From assembly GCA_030046135.1 (NCBI GenBank), contig JASIEC010000104.1:1-12275 (forward strand): a stretch of 12,275 nucleotides of DNA. Direction: 5' to 3'. Below are positions 6,052-12,275 of this stretch, piece after piece. Made by a program: the position numbers and the translations under genes. Numbering within the stretch: the first letter of the stretch is position 1; every line of letters begins with the position of its first letter. The DNA comes from Thermoplasmata archaeon. GTDB taxonomy: Archaea > Thermoplasmatota > Thermoplasmata > Lutacidiplasmatales > UBA184. The notes beneath the pieces were generated by a model that was given only the letters and a program-made list of their open reading frames with translations, was not told the DNA's origin and searched no databases.

Positions 6052-7554
6052 TCATCGGACCGAGGGGCGCGGGAGTCGGAACTCGGGGGCGAGGCGCGCG
6101 GCGACGTCGGACGCCGGCACCCGCTCCTGGGCCTTCGAGTCCCGTTCGCGCAGCGTGACCGAGCCGTGCTCGGGCCCCGGCCCGACGGTGCCCCCGTCCA
6201 CGGTGAGACAGTACGGCGTCCCGGCCTCGTCCATCCGCGCGTACCGGCGGCCGATCGAGCTCGCGTCGTCGTACTGCACCGTGACCCCGGCCGCCGCGAG
6301 CGACTCGGCGAGCTCCGTCGCGACGGCGGCGTGCTCCTTCTCGATGAGGGGGAGGACCCCGACGGAGACGGGAGCCAGGTACGGCGGAAGGTGCCAGACG
6401 GTGCGCTCCCCGTCCCGCCCGAGGTGGACGTCGGCGAGCGCCCAGAGGTTCCGGTCGACCCCGAACGTCAGCTCGAGGACGTGGGGGAGGATCTTGGCCC
6501 CCCCGGTCGGCGTGACGGCGAGGTCGCGCCCCGAGCCCTCGGTGTGGCGCGTGAGGTCGTAGTCGCCCCGGTAGTGGACGGCGCCGACCTCGCGGAACCC
6601 GCCGAGACTCTCGAAGCGGACCTCCGCGTCGAACTGGATCCGATTGTAGAACGCCCTCTCCCGATCCGACTTCTCGAAGAACCGGATCCTCCCGGCCGGG
6701 TAGCGGAGGACGTCGCGCAGGAACCGGTACGTCTGGACGAGGTGATAGACGTAGAACTCGGGAAGGCCCGAGGCGACGAGCTCCGTGGCCCGGGCCGTCT
6801 CGGGCTCCGTGGCTCCCGCGTCGCGGCGGGCGGCGCGCAGCACCGGCAGCTCCTCCGAGGCGACCCGATCGAACGGGACGGGGAACCCCGCCGGGTCGAA
6901 GAAGATCTGGAGTTCGGCCTGCGTGAACGACCGCATGCGGAACAGGAGCTGCCGGGGCGCGATCTCGTTGCGGTAGGCGTGCCCGATCACGGCGATCCCG
7001 AGCGGCAGGCTCCGGCGCGCGACGTCCCACATCCGGGCGAACGCGAGGTAGCTCGCCTGCGCCGTCTCGGGCTGCAGGTACCCCCGTTCCGTCCCGGCGA
7101 CGCCGAGCGGAACGCCGAACATCATGTTGAACGGCCGGGGGACGTGGAGCGCGGTCGAGCCGCACGACGGGCAGCGGATCGACGAGGCCCGCACGATCTC
7201 CCCGATCTCGGCCGGGGTGAGCCCGTCGACCCCCTCGGGCCGGACGCTTTCGAGGAGCGTCTCGGCGCGGAACGCGGTGCCGCACTTCTCGCACGTCACC
7301 TCGGCGTCCGTGAAGTTCTCGAGGTGCCCGGAGGCCCGCACGACCGCCTCGGGGAGGATCTCCGCGGGCTCGATCCGATGGTAGTCGGGCGACAGCCCGA
7401 GGAACCACGCCGCCCAGGCGTCCTGAAGGCGTCGCTTCAGCGCCGCGCCGAGCGGCCCGTAGTCGTAGAGGCCCTGGGTCCCGCCGTAGATCTCGGCGGA
7501 GGGCCAGAGGACGCCCCGCCGCCGCAGGAGGGCGTAGAGCTCGTCGATCTTCAC
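6052..7554 (-). CDS. glyS: Glycyl-tRNA synthetase, archaeal/eukaryotic alpha2 class II type
   Basis: This 500-residue enzyme charges tRNA-Gly with glycine. It opens with the family N-terminus (KIDELYALLRRRGVLWPSAEIYGG, residues 2-25) and DYGPLG (31-36). RASGHLENFTD (73-83) is in the motif 1 region. C88/C91 and C128/C131 look like a zinc-binding pair. GYLQPETAQ (158-166) helps bind substrate. Motif 2 is YRNEIAPRQLLFRMRSFTQAE (194-214). Motif 3 is FGVDR (364-368), with ELTFG where EPSFG is usual. The anticodon-binding domain follows (SIGRRYARMDEAGTP, 433-447; VTLRERDS, 466-473). At 500 residues it is somewhat short for archaeal GlyRS (about 560-580 as I recall), mostly through shorter linkers. 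The GTG start at 7554 overlaps the amidohydrolase stop (GTGA); the much longer upstream extension of this frame is antisense-type noise. It is therefore probably the second gene of an operon. Confidence 0.95.
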   Translation of the reverse strand: MKIDELYALLRRRGVLWPSAEIYGGTQGLYDYGPLGAALKRRLQDAWAAWFLGLSPDYHRIEPAEILPEAVVRASGHLENFTDAEVTCEKCGTAFRAETLLESVRPEGVDGLTPAEIGEIVRASSIRCPSCGSTALHVPRPFNMMFGVPLGVAGTERGYLQPETAQASYLAFARMWDVARRSLPLGIAVIGHAYRNEIAPRQLLFRMRSFTQAELQIFFDPAGFPVPFDRVASEELPVLRAARRDAGATEPETARATELVASGLPEFYVYHLVQTYRFLRDVLRYPAGRIRFFEKSDRERAFYNRIQFDAEVRFESLGGFREVGAVHYRGDYDLTRHTEGSGRDLAVTPTGGAKILPHVLELTFGVDRNLWALADVHLGRDGERTVWHLPPYLAPVSVGVLPLIEKEHAAVATELAESLAAAGVTVQYDDASSIGRRYARMDEAGTPYCLTVDGGTVGPGPEHGSVTLRERDSKAQERVPASDVAARLAPEFRLPRPSVR

Positions 7555-8639
7555 CGGGACGTTCCGCCGAGGGAGGTCGGGGGACGCACCATAACGTGTT
7601 CGGTCACCCGGGTGGCGATCTGGTAGGCCGGGTCCTCCGGGGGAAGCCGAAGGACGAGCGGGCGCGCCGGTGAGCCAGCCTCGATCCGGGCGTCGCGGGG
7701 GCGTCCCAGCCACTCCCACGGCGCCACGAGCGCGGCGCGGGCGAGGAACTCGGCCGAGACGTCGCGCCCGAGCAGGCGCGTGGCGGTGTAGGCGAACTCG
7801 AGCTCCCTCCAGATCGAGGGTCGCTCCAGCATCGCATTGTCCGACCCGAGGAGGACCGTGAGCCCGAGGCGCTCCATCGTTCGGAGGTCGGGCTGGCGGC
7901 CGAAGAGGGCGTTCGCCCTTGGGCACACGGCCACCGGCACGCCCTCGTCGCGGACGGCGACGAGGTCGTCGCGGCTCGCCTTCGCGAGATGGACCAGGAG
8001 ATCCGGGCGCGGCTCGAGGTACGCTTCGGTCCGCTCGTGGGTCGCCTCGCTCGCGTGCAGGGCGTAGCGCTTCCCGGCCGAGCGACAGGCGCGCGCGATC
8101 GTCCGCCTCGAGCCCTCCGATTCCTCGCGCGCGCTCGAGAGTCCGATCCCATCCGAGACCTCGAGAAGGGCCCGGAGCTCGGCCGTGTCGATCGGGCGCG
8201 CCAAGGGGCGGCCCAGGGCGACGACGCGGACGGGCGAGCCCCGCGCGGCCTCGCGCAGGAGCTCCACGCCCGGCCGGCCCTCCTCGCGGAAGTCGATGGC
8301 TCCCGCGATCCCCTCGCGGGCCATCCCGCGAAGGGCGACGCGAATCGCGCGCCGCTTCACCGTACGGGGCGTGTCCCGAAGGAGACGGAACTTGTAGCTC
8401 GCCGGCGTGCCCACGAGACGGTCGACGCTCTCCCGCGGCGGTTCGCGGACCGAGACGGCGTCCCCGAGGTGGGTGTGCCCGTTCACCGGCGAAGGAAGGA
8501 CGATGCCGCGGACGCGGCGGACCCGTCCCCGGGTCCCGTCGGTGCCGACCTGACCGGTCTCGAAGACCTTCCCTGCTCGGATCCTTACGTACGCCGGGCG
8601 CGGCCCGTCGGCGTCGAAGATCGCTCCCTCGACGAGCAT
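7551..8639 (-). CDS. Amidohydrolase superfamily protein (COG0402, SSNA/ATZ-like)
   Basis: This 362-residue metal-dependent hydrolase has the catalytic set expected of the chlorohydrolase/deaminase group: PVNGHTHLGD (H55, H57), LHASEATHE (H195 and E198), LVHLAK (H217) and GSDNAM (D267). An N-terminal beta-sandwich strand (MLVEGAIFDADG) and C-terminal sandwich (IEAGSPARPLVLRL, 319-332) flank the barrel. Family members deaminate or hydrolyse purines, pyrimidines, triazines or methylthio/S-adenosylhomocysteine nucleosides; the substrate cannot be told here. It is shorter than typical members (about 400-450 residues). The ATG at 8639 puts MLVEGAIF at the expected N-terminus and lies about 32 bases below a TATA-like element. 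It overlaps GlyRS by GTGA and heads that operon. It is divergent from the PfkB kinase, with 84 bases between them. Confidence 0.9.
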   Translation of the reverse strand: MLVEGAIFDADGPRPAYVRIRAGKVFETGQVGTDGTRGRVRRVRGIVLPSPVNGHTHLGDAVSVREPPRESVDRLVGTPASYKFRLLRDTPRTVKRRAIRVALRGMAREGIAGAIDFREEGRPGVELLREAARGSPVRVVALGRPLARPIDTAELRALLEVSDGIGLSSAREESEGSRRTIARACRSAGKRYALHASEATHERTEAYLEPRPDLLVHLAKASRDDLVAVRDEGVPVAVCPRANALFGRQPDLRTMERLGLTVLLGSDNAMLERPSIWRELEFAYTATRLLGRDVSAEFLARAALVAPWEWLGRPRDARIEAGSPARPLVLRLPPEDPAYQIATRVTEHVMVRPPTSLGGTSR

Positions 8640-8667
8640 CGGTCGGGACCTCGCAGTCTCCCGGGCC

Positions 8668-8674
8668 CATAAGC
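8668..8674. promoter_or_regulatory. TATA-like element in the divergent amidohydrolase / PfkB promoter
   Basis: CATAAGC (plus) / GCTTATG (minus) is the only AT-rich spot in the 84-base gap. On the minus strand it is centred about 32 bases before the amidohydrolase ATG, giving a leader of a few bases. On the plus strand it is about 53 bases before the PfkB ATG, giving a leader near 27 bases. One element may serve both directions, or the kinase promoter may be too weak to see. Confidence 0.45.
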
Positions 8675-8723
8675 GGATGCGCCGCGAGACGGCACGGGCG
8701 GGGGCGAGGAAGAAGGAACCGCT

Positions 8724-9632
8724 ATGCGGCGCAGCGCGTCGGGCCCTCGGGGCGAGACGGTGGGGCCGTGGCGTGAGGCATCCCGGGACCTCCTCGTCTC
8801 GGGCCACGTCAACGTGGACCGGTTCCTCCGGGTCCAGCGGTTCCCCGAGAAGGACCGCACCGTCCCCCTGCTCTCGCAGACCGCGGAGCTCGGCGGAACG
8901 GCGACGAACCTCGCGCTCGTCGGGGCCCGATCCGGCCTCAAGGTGGGGCTCGTCGCTCGCCTCGGCGAGGGGTTTCCCGAGCCGTTCCGTCGGCGGCTCG
9001 AGCGCTCGCACATCGACGTTCGGGGCCTCACGACGGTCCGCGGGTCCTCGACTCCGACGTGTTTCATCGTCGAGGACGCGGCGGGGGGCCAGAGAACCCT
9101 GATCGACCAAGGGCCGATGGCCCACGACCCCCGGGCCCCCCTTCCGGGCCGGTGGCTGGACGAGTACGCCTGGCTGCACATCAGCACGGGGGACCCCGAG
9201 TTCCAACTCCGACTGGTCCGCCGTGCCCGTCGTCTCGGGCTGCGCGTGGCCGCCGATCCGGCGCAGGAGCTGTACTACAGGTGGAGCCGCGCGCGATTCC
9301 AACGGCTTCTCTCCGACTCGGAGCTCCTGTTCGGCAACCGGGCGGAGGTCGATCACGCGGTGCGTCTCACCAAGGCGGGAACCGTCACCGGCCTGCTCGC
9401 GCAGGTCCCGCTCGTCGTCCGGACCGAAGGGGCCTCGGGGGCGACCGCCTACTCCCGGGCGGGCCGCCTTCGGGTCGAGCGGCAGCGCCCGCGGCGGATC
9501 CGGACGCTCGTGGGGGCGGGCGACGCGTTCCGGGGGGGGTTCTACGCCGCGTGGCTCGGGGGCGAAGACCTGAGGGAGGCGCTCCGGACCGGTGTCCGCG
9601 CAGCGACCCGCTGGATCGAAGGCGAGCGATAG
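8724..9632 (+). CDS. PfkB-family carbohydrate/nucleoside kinase
   Basis: This 302-residue protein of the ribokinase family begins its fold at LLVSGHVNVDRFLRV (23-37). It carries the first family signature, ELGGTATNLALVGARSGLKV (55-74), and the second, VGAGDAFRGGFYAAW (263-277), with D267 as the expected catalytic base and GAGD as the anion hole. FGNRAEVDHA (203-212) matches the family's 'N..E' segment and VVRTEGASGA (231-240) the 'vtlG..G' strand. The usual D-T-x before GAGD is replaced by T-L-V, an oddity that may affect substrate or metal binding. About 20 residues precede the fold, and a later start is possible, but no better-placed one is obvious. Substrate (sugar, nucleoside or sugar phosphate) cannot be told. 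Eleven bases separate it from MoeA downstream, so they are probably co-transcribed. Confidence 0.9.
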   Translation: MRRSASGPRGETVGPWREASRDLLVSGHVNVDRFLRVQRFPEKDRTVPLLSQTAELGGTATNLALVGARSGLKVGLVARLGEGFPEPFRRRLERSHIDVRGLTTVRGSSTPTCFIVEDAAGGQRTLIDQGPMAHDPRAPLPGRWLDEYAWLHISTGDPEFQLRLVRRARRLGLRVAADPAQELYYRWSRARFQRLLSDSELLFGNRAEVDHAVRLTKAGTVTGLLAQVPLVVRTEGASGATAYSRAGRLRVERQRPRRIRTLVGAGDAFRGGFYAAWLGGEDLREALRTGVRAATRWIEGER

Positions 9633-9643
9633 GGCACGGCTCG

Positions 9644-10891
9644 ATGGAGATGCATCTGTTCGGTCGGCTCGTTCCGGCCGAGGTGGCCCGACGGCGGCTC
9701 CTCGCGGCCGTCCGCCCGATCGAGCGCGCGGAGCGGGTCCCGGTCGAGAGGGCGTTCGGTCGGATCGCCTCCCGGGCCGTGCGTTCGCCGGCGGCCGTGC
9801 CGGCGTTCGCGAGAGCGCACTGGGACGGCTACGCGGTCCGCAGCCGGGACACCCGGGGCGCGCGCGCGGGCGGGCCCGCCCGCCTTCACCTCGTCGGGGA
9901 GCTGTTCGCCGAGCAGAGATTTGCCCGCCGGCTCCGCGAGGGCGAGGCGGTCGCCGTGGCGACCGGCGCCGCGATGCCGCCCGGGTCGGATGCCGTGGCG
10001 ATCTTCGAGGACGCTCGCCGACGGGGGGACTACGTCCTCGTACCCCGTCCGATCCGGGTCGGCGAGAGGGTCTCCCCGGCGGGCGACGATTTCCCCCGGG
10101 GCAGTCTCCTCATCCCGTCGGGCGAGGCCGTCTCCCCGGCCGCGGCCGGCGCGGCGGCCGCCTGCGGACTTCGCTCCGTGGAGGTGCTCGCACAGCCTGT
10201 CGTCACGGTGCTCCCGAACGGCAACGAGCTCCTCGCGCTCGGATCGTCGCCCCGGCGCGGGAAGATCTTCGAGAGCAACAACGTCTCGGTCGCCGCGGTG
10301 ATCGAGGCCGCGGGCGGCATTCCCAAGCTCGAACGGCCGCTCCCGGACGATCCTCGGGTCCTCGAGCGGGCCGTCCGCACGGCCCTCCGACGCTCGGACC
10401 TCGTCCTCACGACGGGGGGGAGCTCGGTGGGCGAGCGAGACCACATCCCCGGGATCCTCGCCCGCCTCGGCTCGCCCCTCTTCCACGGCATCGCGGTGCG
10501 GCCCGGCAAGCCGACGGTCGCCGTCCGGGCCGGCCGGACGCTCGTGATCGGTCTGCCGGGCCATCCGGCGTCGTGCCTGCTCAACATGTACTGGCTCGTG
10601 CTCCCCGTCCTGCGGCGCCTCGCCGGGCGGCCCGGTCCGGGGTGGAGCGAGGGCGTCCGCGTGCTCGGGAGGGATGCCGCCCGTCCCGATCCGGCGCTCA
10701 GCACGGTGGTGCCCCTCGCTATCCGAGGAGGTCGAGCCTACCCCACCTTCCGGGGTTCGTCGGCGCTGACGAGTCTCCGCGGCGCGAGCGCGTTCGCCCT
10801 CGTGCCGCCCGGTCGCGGGGGAGCGCGGGCGGGGATGCGGATCCGCACCTGCGAGCTCGACCCTCCTCTCGGGGCCCCGCGCGCGAACTAG
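9644..10891 (+). CDS. moeA: Molybdopterin molybdenumtransferase MoeA
   Basis: This 415-residue protein catalyses insertion of molybdate (or tungstate) into adenylated molybdopterin, the last step of molybdenum/tungsten cofactor synthesis in the cytoplasm. Family landmarks in order: AHWDGYAVRSRD (58-69) in place of the usual MDGYAV; VATGAAMPPGSDAV (105-118); NGNELLALG (192-200); the MoCF-binding domain with TTGGSSVGERDHI (256-268); VRPGKP (285-290); and GLPGHPASCL (303-312), where GNP is more usual. A beta-barrel domain IV follows (about 335-405). ATG at 9644 is the first Met of MEMHLFGRLV; Met3 (9650) is an equal alternative. The frame stays open far upstream, but that stretch overlaps the kinase gene and has no family similarity. 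It implies that this organism makes a molybdo- or tungstoenzyme. It is co-directional with the PfkB gene at 11 bases. Confidence 0.95.
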   Translation: MEMHLFGRLVPAEVARRRLLAAVRPIERAERVPVERAFGRIASRAVRSPAAVPAFARAHWDGYAVRSRDTRGARAGGPARLHLVGELFAEQRFARRLREGEAVAVATGAAMPPGSDAVAIFEDARRRGDYVLVPRPIRVGERVSPAGDDFPRGSLLIPSGEAVSPAAAGAAAACGLRSVEVLAQPVVTVLPNGNELLALGSSPRRGKIFESNNVSVAAVIEAAGGIPKLERPLPDDPRVLERAVRTALRRSDLVLTTGGSSVGERDHIPGILARLGSPLFHGIAVRPGKPTVAVRAGRTLVIGLPGHPASCLLNMYWLVLPVLRRLAGRPGPGWSEGVRVLGRDAARPDPALSTVVPLAIRGGRAYPTFRGSSALTSLRGASAFALVPPGRGGARAGMRIRTCELDPPLGAPRAN

Positions 10892-10904
10892 CGTCGGCGG
10901 GAAT

Positions 10905-10911
10905 CGTTAAG
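10905..10911 (+). promoter_or_regulatory. TATA-like element for purQ
   Basis: CGTTAAG within GAATCGTTAAGCTC is the one AT-rich spot in the 42-base gap after moeA. It is centred about 26 bases before the GTG at 10934, exactly where a leaderless archaeal promoter should lie. It suggests that purQ is transcribed independently of moeA. Confidence 0.5.
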
Positions 10912-10933
10912 CTCGCCCTCCGCCCATCCGGGC

Positions 10934-11791
10934 GTGGGCTCCCCGAAGCCGCGCGTCGCGATCCTCGCGATGGAGGGGACGAACTGCGACGAGGAGCTCC
11001 GGGTGGCGCTCACCGCGCTCGGAACTCGCGTCGACGTGGTTCCGATCCGCGAGCTCGACCCGCGGGAGACGCCCGGGTCCGAGCGCCGACGTCTCTCGGA
11101 GTTCCAGGCGGTGTTCCTGCCCGGGGGATTCTCGGGGGGGGACTACGTCCGGGCCGGGGCGATCCTCGCCGCCCGGCTGCGCGCCTCGATCGGCCCCGAG
11201 CTCGAGGCGTTCGTCCGATCGGGCCGCGTCCTCGGGGGGATCTGCAACGGCTTCCAGGTGCTCACCGAGCTCGGCCTCCTCCCCGGACGGCGCGGGGGGC
11301 GGCTCGGCGTGTCCGAGGCGGCCCTCGTGAAGAACGACTCGGGTCACTTCGAGTGCCGACCGACGTTCGTCGCGTGGGAGGGAGGGCGGTTCCCGGCCCT
11401 CGCGGGCGTTCCCGCGGGGACCCGGTACCTCTTCCCGTCGGCCCACGGCGAAGGGAAGCTCGTGCTCGAGGGGGGCGCGGCTCGGCGTGCGGAGCTCGAG
11501 CGGTCCGGGCAGGTTCTCTTCCGGTGGGTCGCGCCCGACGGGGGTCCGGCGACGTACCCGTGGAACCCGAACGGTTCGGAAGGGGACGTCGCCGGCCTGA
11601 CGAATCCCGAAGGGAACGTCTTCGGCCTCATGCCGCATCCCGAGCGCTCGTTCTACCACGCCCAAGCGCCCGACTGGACCCGGACGGGCACGCCCCGGGG
11701 GTTCGGCGACGGGCACCGGTTCCTCTCCGCGGTCGTCCGGTACGCGTGCGAGAGCTCGGGATCGACCGGCGCTACCGCTCCCGGACGTTGA
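10934..11791 (+). CDS. purQ: Phosphoribosylformylglycinamidine synthase subunit PurQ (glutaminase)
   Basis: This 285-residue class I glutamine amidotransferase supplies ammonia to PurL for conversion of FGAR to FGAM in purine synthesis, normally as a PurLQS complex. Visible signatures: VAILAMEGTNCDEE (8-21), FLPGGFSGGDYVRAGAI (61-77), the nucleophile elbow GGICNGFQVL (C104), AHGEGK (170-175), PWNPNGS (209-215), and MPHPER (H235, E237) completing the Cys-His-Glu triad. The C-terminal extension to about 270 matches archaeal PurQ, which is longer than the roughly 225-residue bacterial small form. The last 15 residues (ESSGSTGATAPGR) are low-complexity. GTG at 10934 fits the leaderless spacing from the TATA-like element. 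No purL or purS lies in the window. The last 20 bases overlap the convergent methyltransferase gene. Confidence 0.95.
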   Translation: MGSPKPRVAILAMEGTNCDEELRVALTALGTRVDVVPIRELDPRETPGSERRRLSEFQAVFLPGGFSGGDYVRAGAILAARLRASIGPELEAFVRSGRVLGGICNGFQVLTELGLLPGRRGGRLGVSEAALVKNDSGHFECRPTFVAWEGGRFPALAGVPAGTRYLFPSAHGEGKLVLEGGAARRAELERSGQVLFRWVAPDGGPATYPWNPNGSEGDVAGLTNPEGNVFGLMPHPERSFYHAQAPDWTRTGTPRGFGDGHRFLSAVVRYACESSGSTGATAPGR

Positions 11792-12275
11792 GCTCCCAGA
11801 CGTCGAGTCGCTCCCCTTCGAGCGACCGGCTCGCCACCACCCGGCGTCCGCCGCCCCGGCCGTCCCAGGTCCTCCCGGTCTCGGCTAGCGCCTCGGACGA
11901 CTGGCGGGACGAGGTGAGGAGGTAGGCGCGGCCGCGAGCGGCGAGGTGGTCCGGGACGGTCGCCACGATGCGCCGCAGGACCTGGCAGCCGTCGGGCCCC
12001 CCGTCGAGGGCGAGGTTCACCCACGGATCCGGGTCGCGCTCCTCCGGGGCGGTGGGGAGGTAGGGCGGGTTCGCGACGATCCGGTCGAATCGGCCGAGCC
12101 CGCGCGCGAGATCGGTCCGAACGAGGGCGACGTTCAACCCTTCGGTCCGGGCGGCTCTCCTCGCGGCCCGGAGAGCGGCCGGATTCCGGTCGGTGGCGAC
12201 CGCCCAGGACCCGGACCGCGCCGCCTCGACGGCGAGCCGTCCCGACCCCGTGCCGATGTCGAGCACGGACCGGCC
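11772..12275 (-). CDS. HemK2-like class I methyltransferase, C-terminal part (runs off right edge)
   Basis: The last 167 residues of a SAM-dependent methyltransferase are visible; the frame stays open to the window edge. It contains the SAM-binding motif VLDIGTGSG, the acidic end of strand 2 (ATDRNP), and RIVANPPYLP, the NPPY motif of N-methyltransferases acting on Gln, Asn or adenine. ALDGGPDGCQVLRRI follows, typical of the HemK/PrmC/HemK2 group. The compact size and lack of the long bacterial PrmC N-terminal domain in what is visible point to archaeal HemK2, which, with Trm112, methylates the GGQ glutamine of release factor aRF1. About 25-40 residues should lie beyond the edge. The GTG at 12266 is an internal Val (GRSVLDIG), not a start. 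The stop overlaps the purQ end by 20 bases, tail to tail. Confidence 0.88.
   Translation of the reverse strand, partial: GRSVLDIGTGSGRLAVEAARSGSWAVATDRNPAALRAARRAARTEGLNVALVRTDLARGLGRFDRIVANPPYLPTAPEERDPDPWVNLALDGGPDGCQVLRRIVATVPDHLAARGRAYLLTSSRQSSEALAETGRTWDGRGGGRRVVASRSLEGERLDVWELNVRER

Noticed and set aside
5821..7626. 601-codon plus-strand frame antisense to GlyRS
   Set aside because: It is antisense to an unmistakable GlyRS, with composition typical of GC-driven open frames.
7555..8670. Long N-terminal extension of the GlyRS frame
   Set aside because: It overlaps the amidohydrolase gene out of frame and is Arg/Gly/Pro noise. GlyRS homology begins just after the GTG at 7554.
8640..9356. 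239-codon N-terminal extension of the amidohydrolase frame
   Set aside because: It runs antisense through the PfkB gene and past the divergent promoter. The family N-terminus starts at the ATG at 8639.
9592..11925. 777-codon plus-strand frame over moeA and purQ
   Set aside because: It is out of frame with both enzymes and is Arg/Pro/Gly-rich without motifs.
12264..12266. GTG as the start of the right-edge methyltransferase
   Set aside because: The frame stays open to the edge (Gly-Arg-Ser before it) and a start here would place the SAM motif at residue 3, without the usual N-terminal helices.
1..12275. CRISPR arrays, insertion sequences, attachment sites, tRNA or rRNA genes
   Set aside because: Read through by eye, no regularly spaced repeats, terminal inverted repeats, transposase motifs, tRNA-like cloverleaf segments or rRNA stretches were seen. 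A covariance-model scan would be needed to exclude small RNAs.

Overview
The window is a GC-rich (roughly 70%), very compact archaeal chromosome segment. The archaeal assignment rests on gene content: the first codons of a 20S proteasome alpha subunit, an archaeal/eukaryotic-type glycyl-tRNA synthetase, an archaeal Cro/C1-type regulator of the MF_00584/COG1395 kind, a UPF0200 P-loop kinase, a stand-alone PurQ, and a HemK2-like methyltransferase. TATA-like elements sit about 26-37 bases upstream of most operon-leading starts, as expected for short-leader or leaderless archaeal transcripts. The proteasome N-terminus (MQPGQMAYDR) is closest to what I remember of Thermoplasma PsmA, so a high-GC Thermoplasmatota relative is my best guess. 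That lineage call is an inference. I see no mobile elements, CRISPR arrays, tRNA or rRNA genes, and no gene-free stretch over 300 bases.

Layout from left to right: (1) the start of psmA on the minus strand at the left edge, divergent from a large DUF255/thioredoxin-fold protein (175-2286, +). (2) A COG1407-type metallophosphoesterase (2225-3061, -), whose 3' end overlaps DUF255 tail to tail. (3) A promoter around an AT-rich near-palindrome at 3130-3141, then a plus-strand operon of an HTH regulator (3174-4166) and an unrecognised protein with possible distant TraB/PrgY likeness (4163-4831). (4) A minus-strand operon reading leftward: a coiled-coil protein (5996 to 5367), then a UPF0200 kinase (5370 to 4828). 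(5) A minus-strand operon: a COG0402 amidohydrolase (8639 to 7551), then GlyRS (7554 to 6052). (6) A divergent plus-strand operon: a PfkB-family sugar/nucleoside kinase (8724-9632) and MoeA (9644-10891). (7) purQ (10934-11791, +) with its own leaderless-type promoter. (8) A HemK2-like methyltransferase (minus) running off the right edge and overlapping purQ tail to tail.

Most genes are housekeeping: protein turnover, translation, purine synthesis, molybdopterin cofactor and release-factor methylation. Three co-directional pairs overlap by exactly 4 bases (GTGA, ATGA, GTGA), which suggests translational coupling, and three convergent pairs overlap at their stops. The least characterised parts, and the best candidates for new biology, are the coupled pair HTH regulator + TraB-like protein and the coupled pair coiled-coil protein + UPF0200 kinase. 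These two operons converge on a shared CTAG stop overlap.
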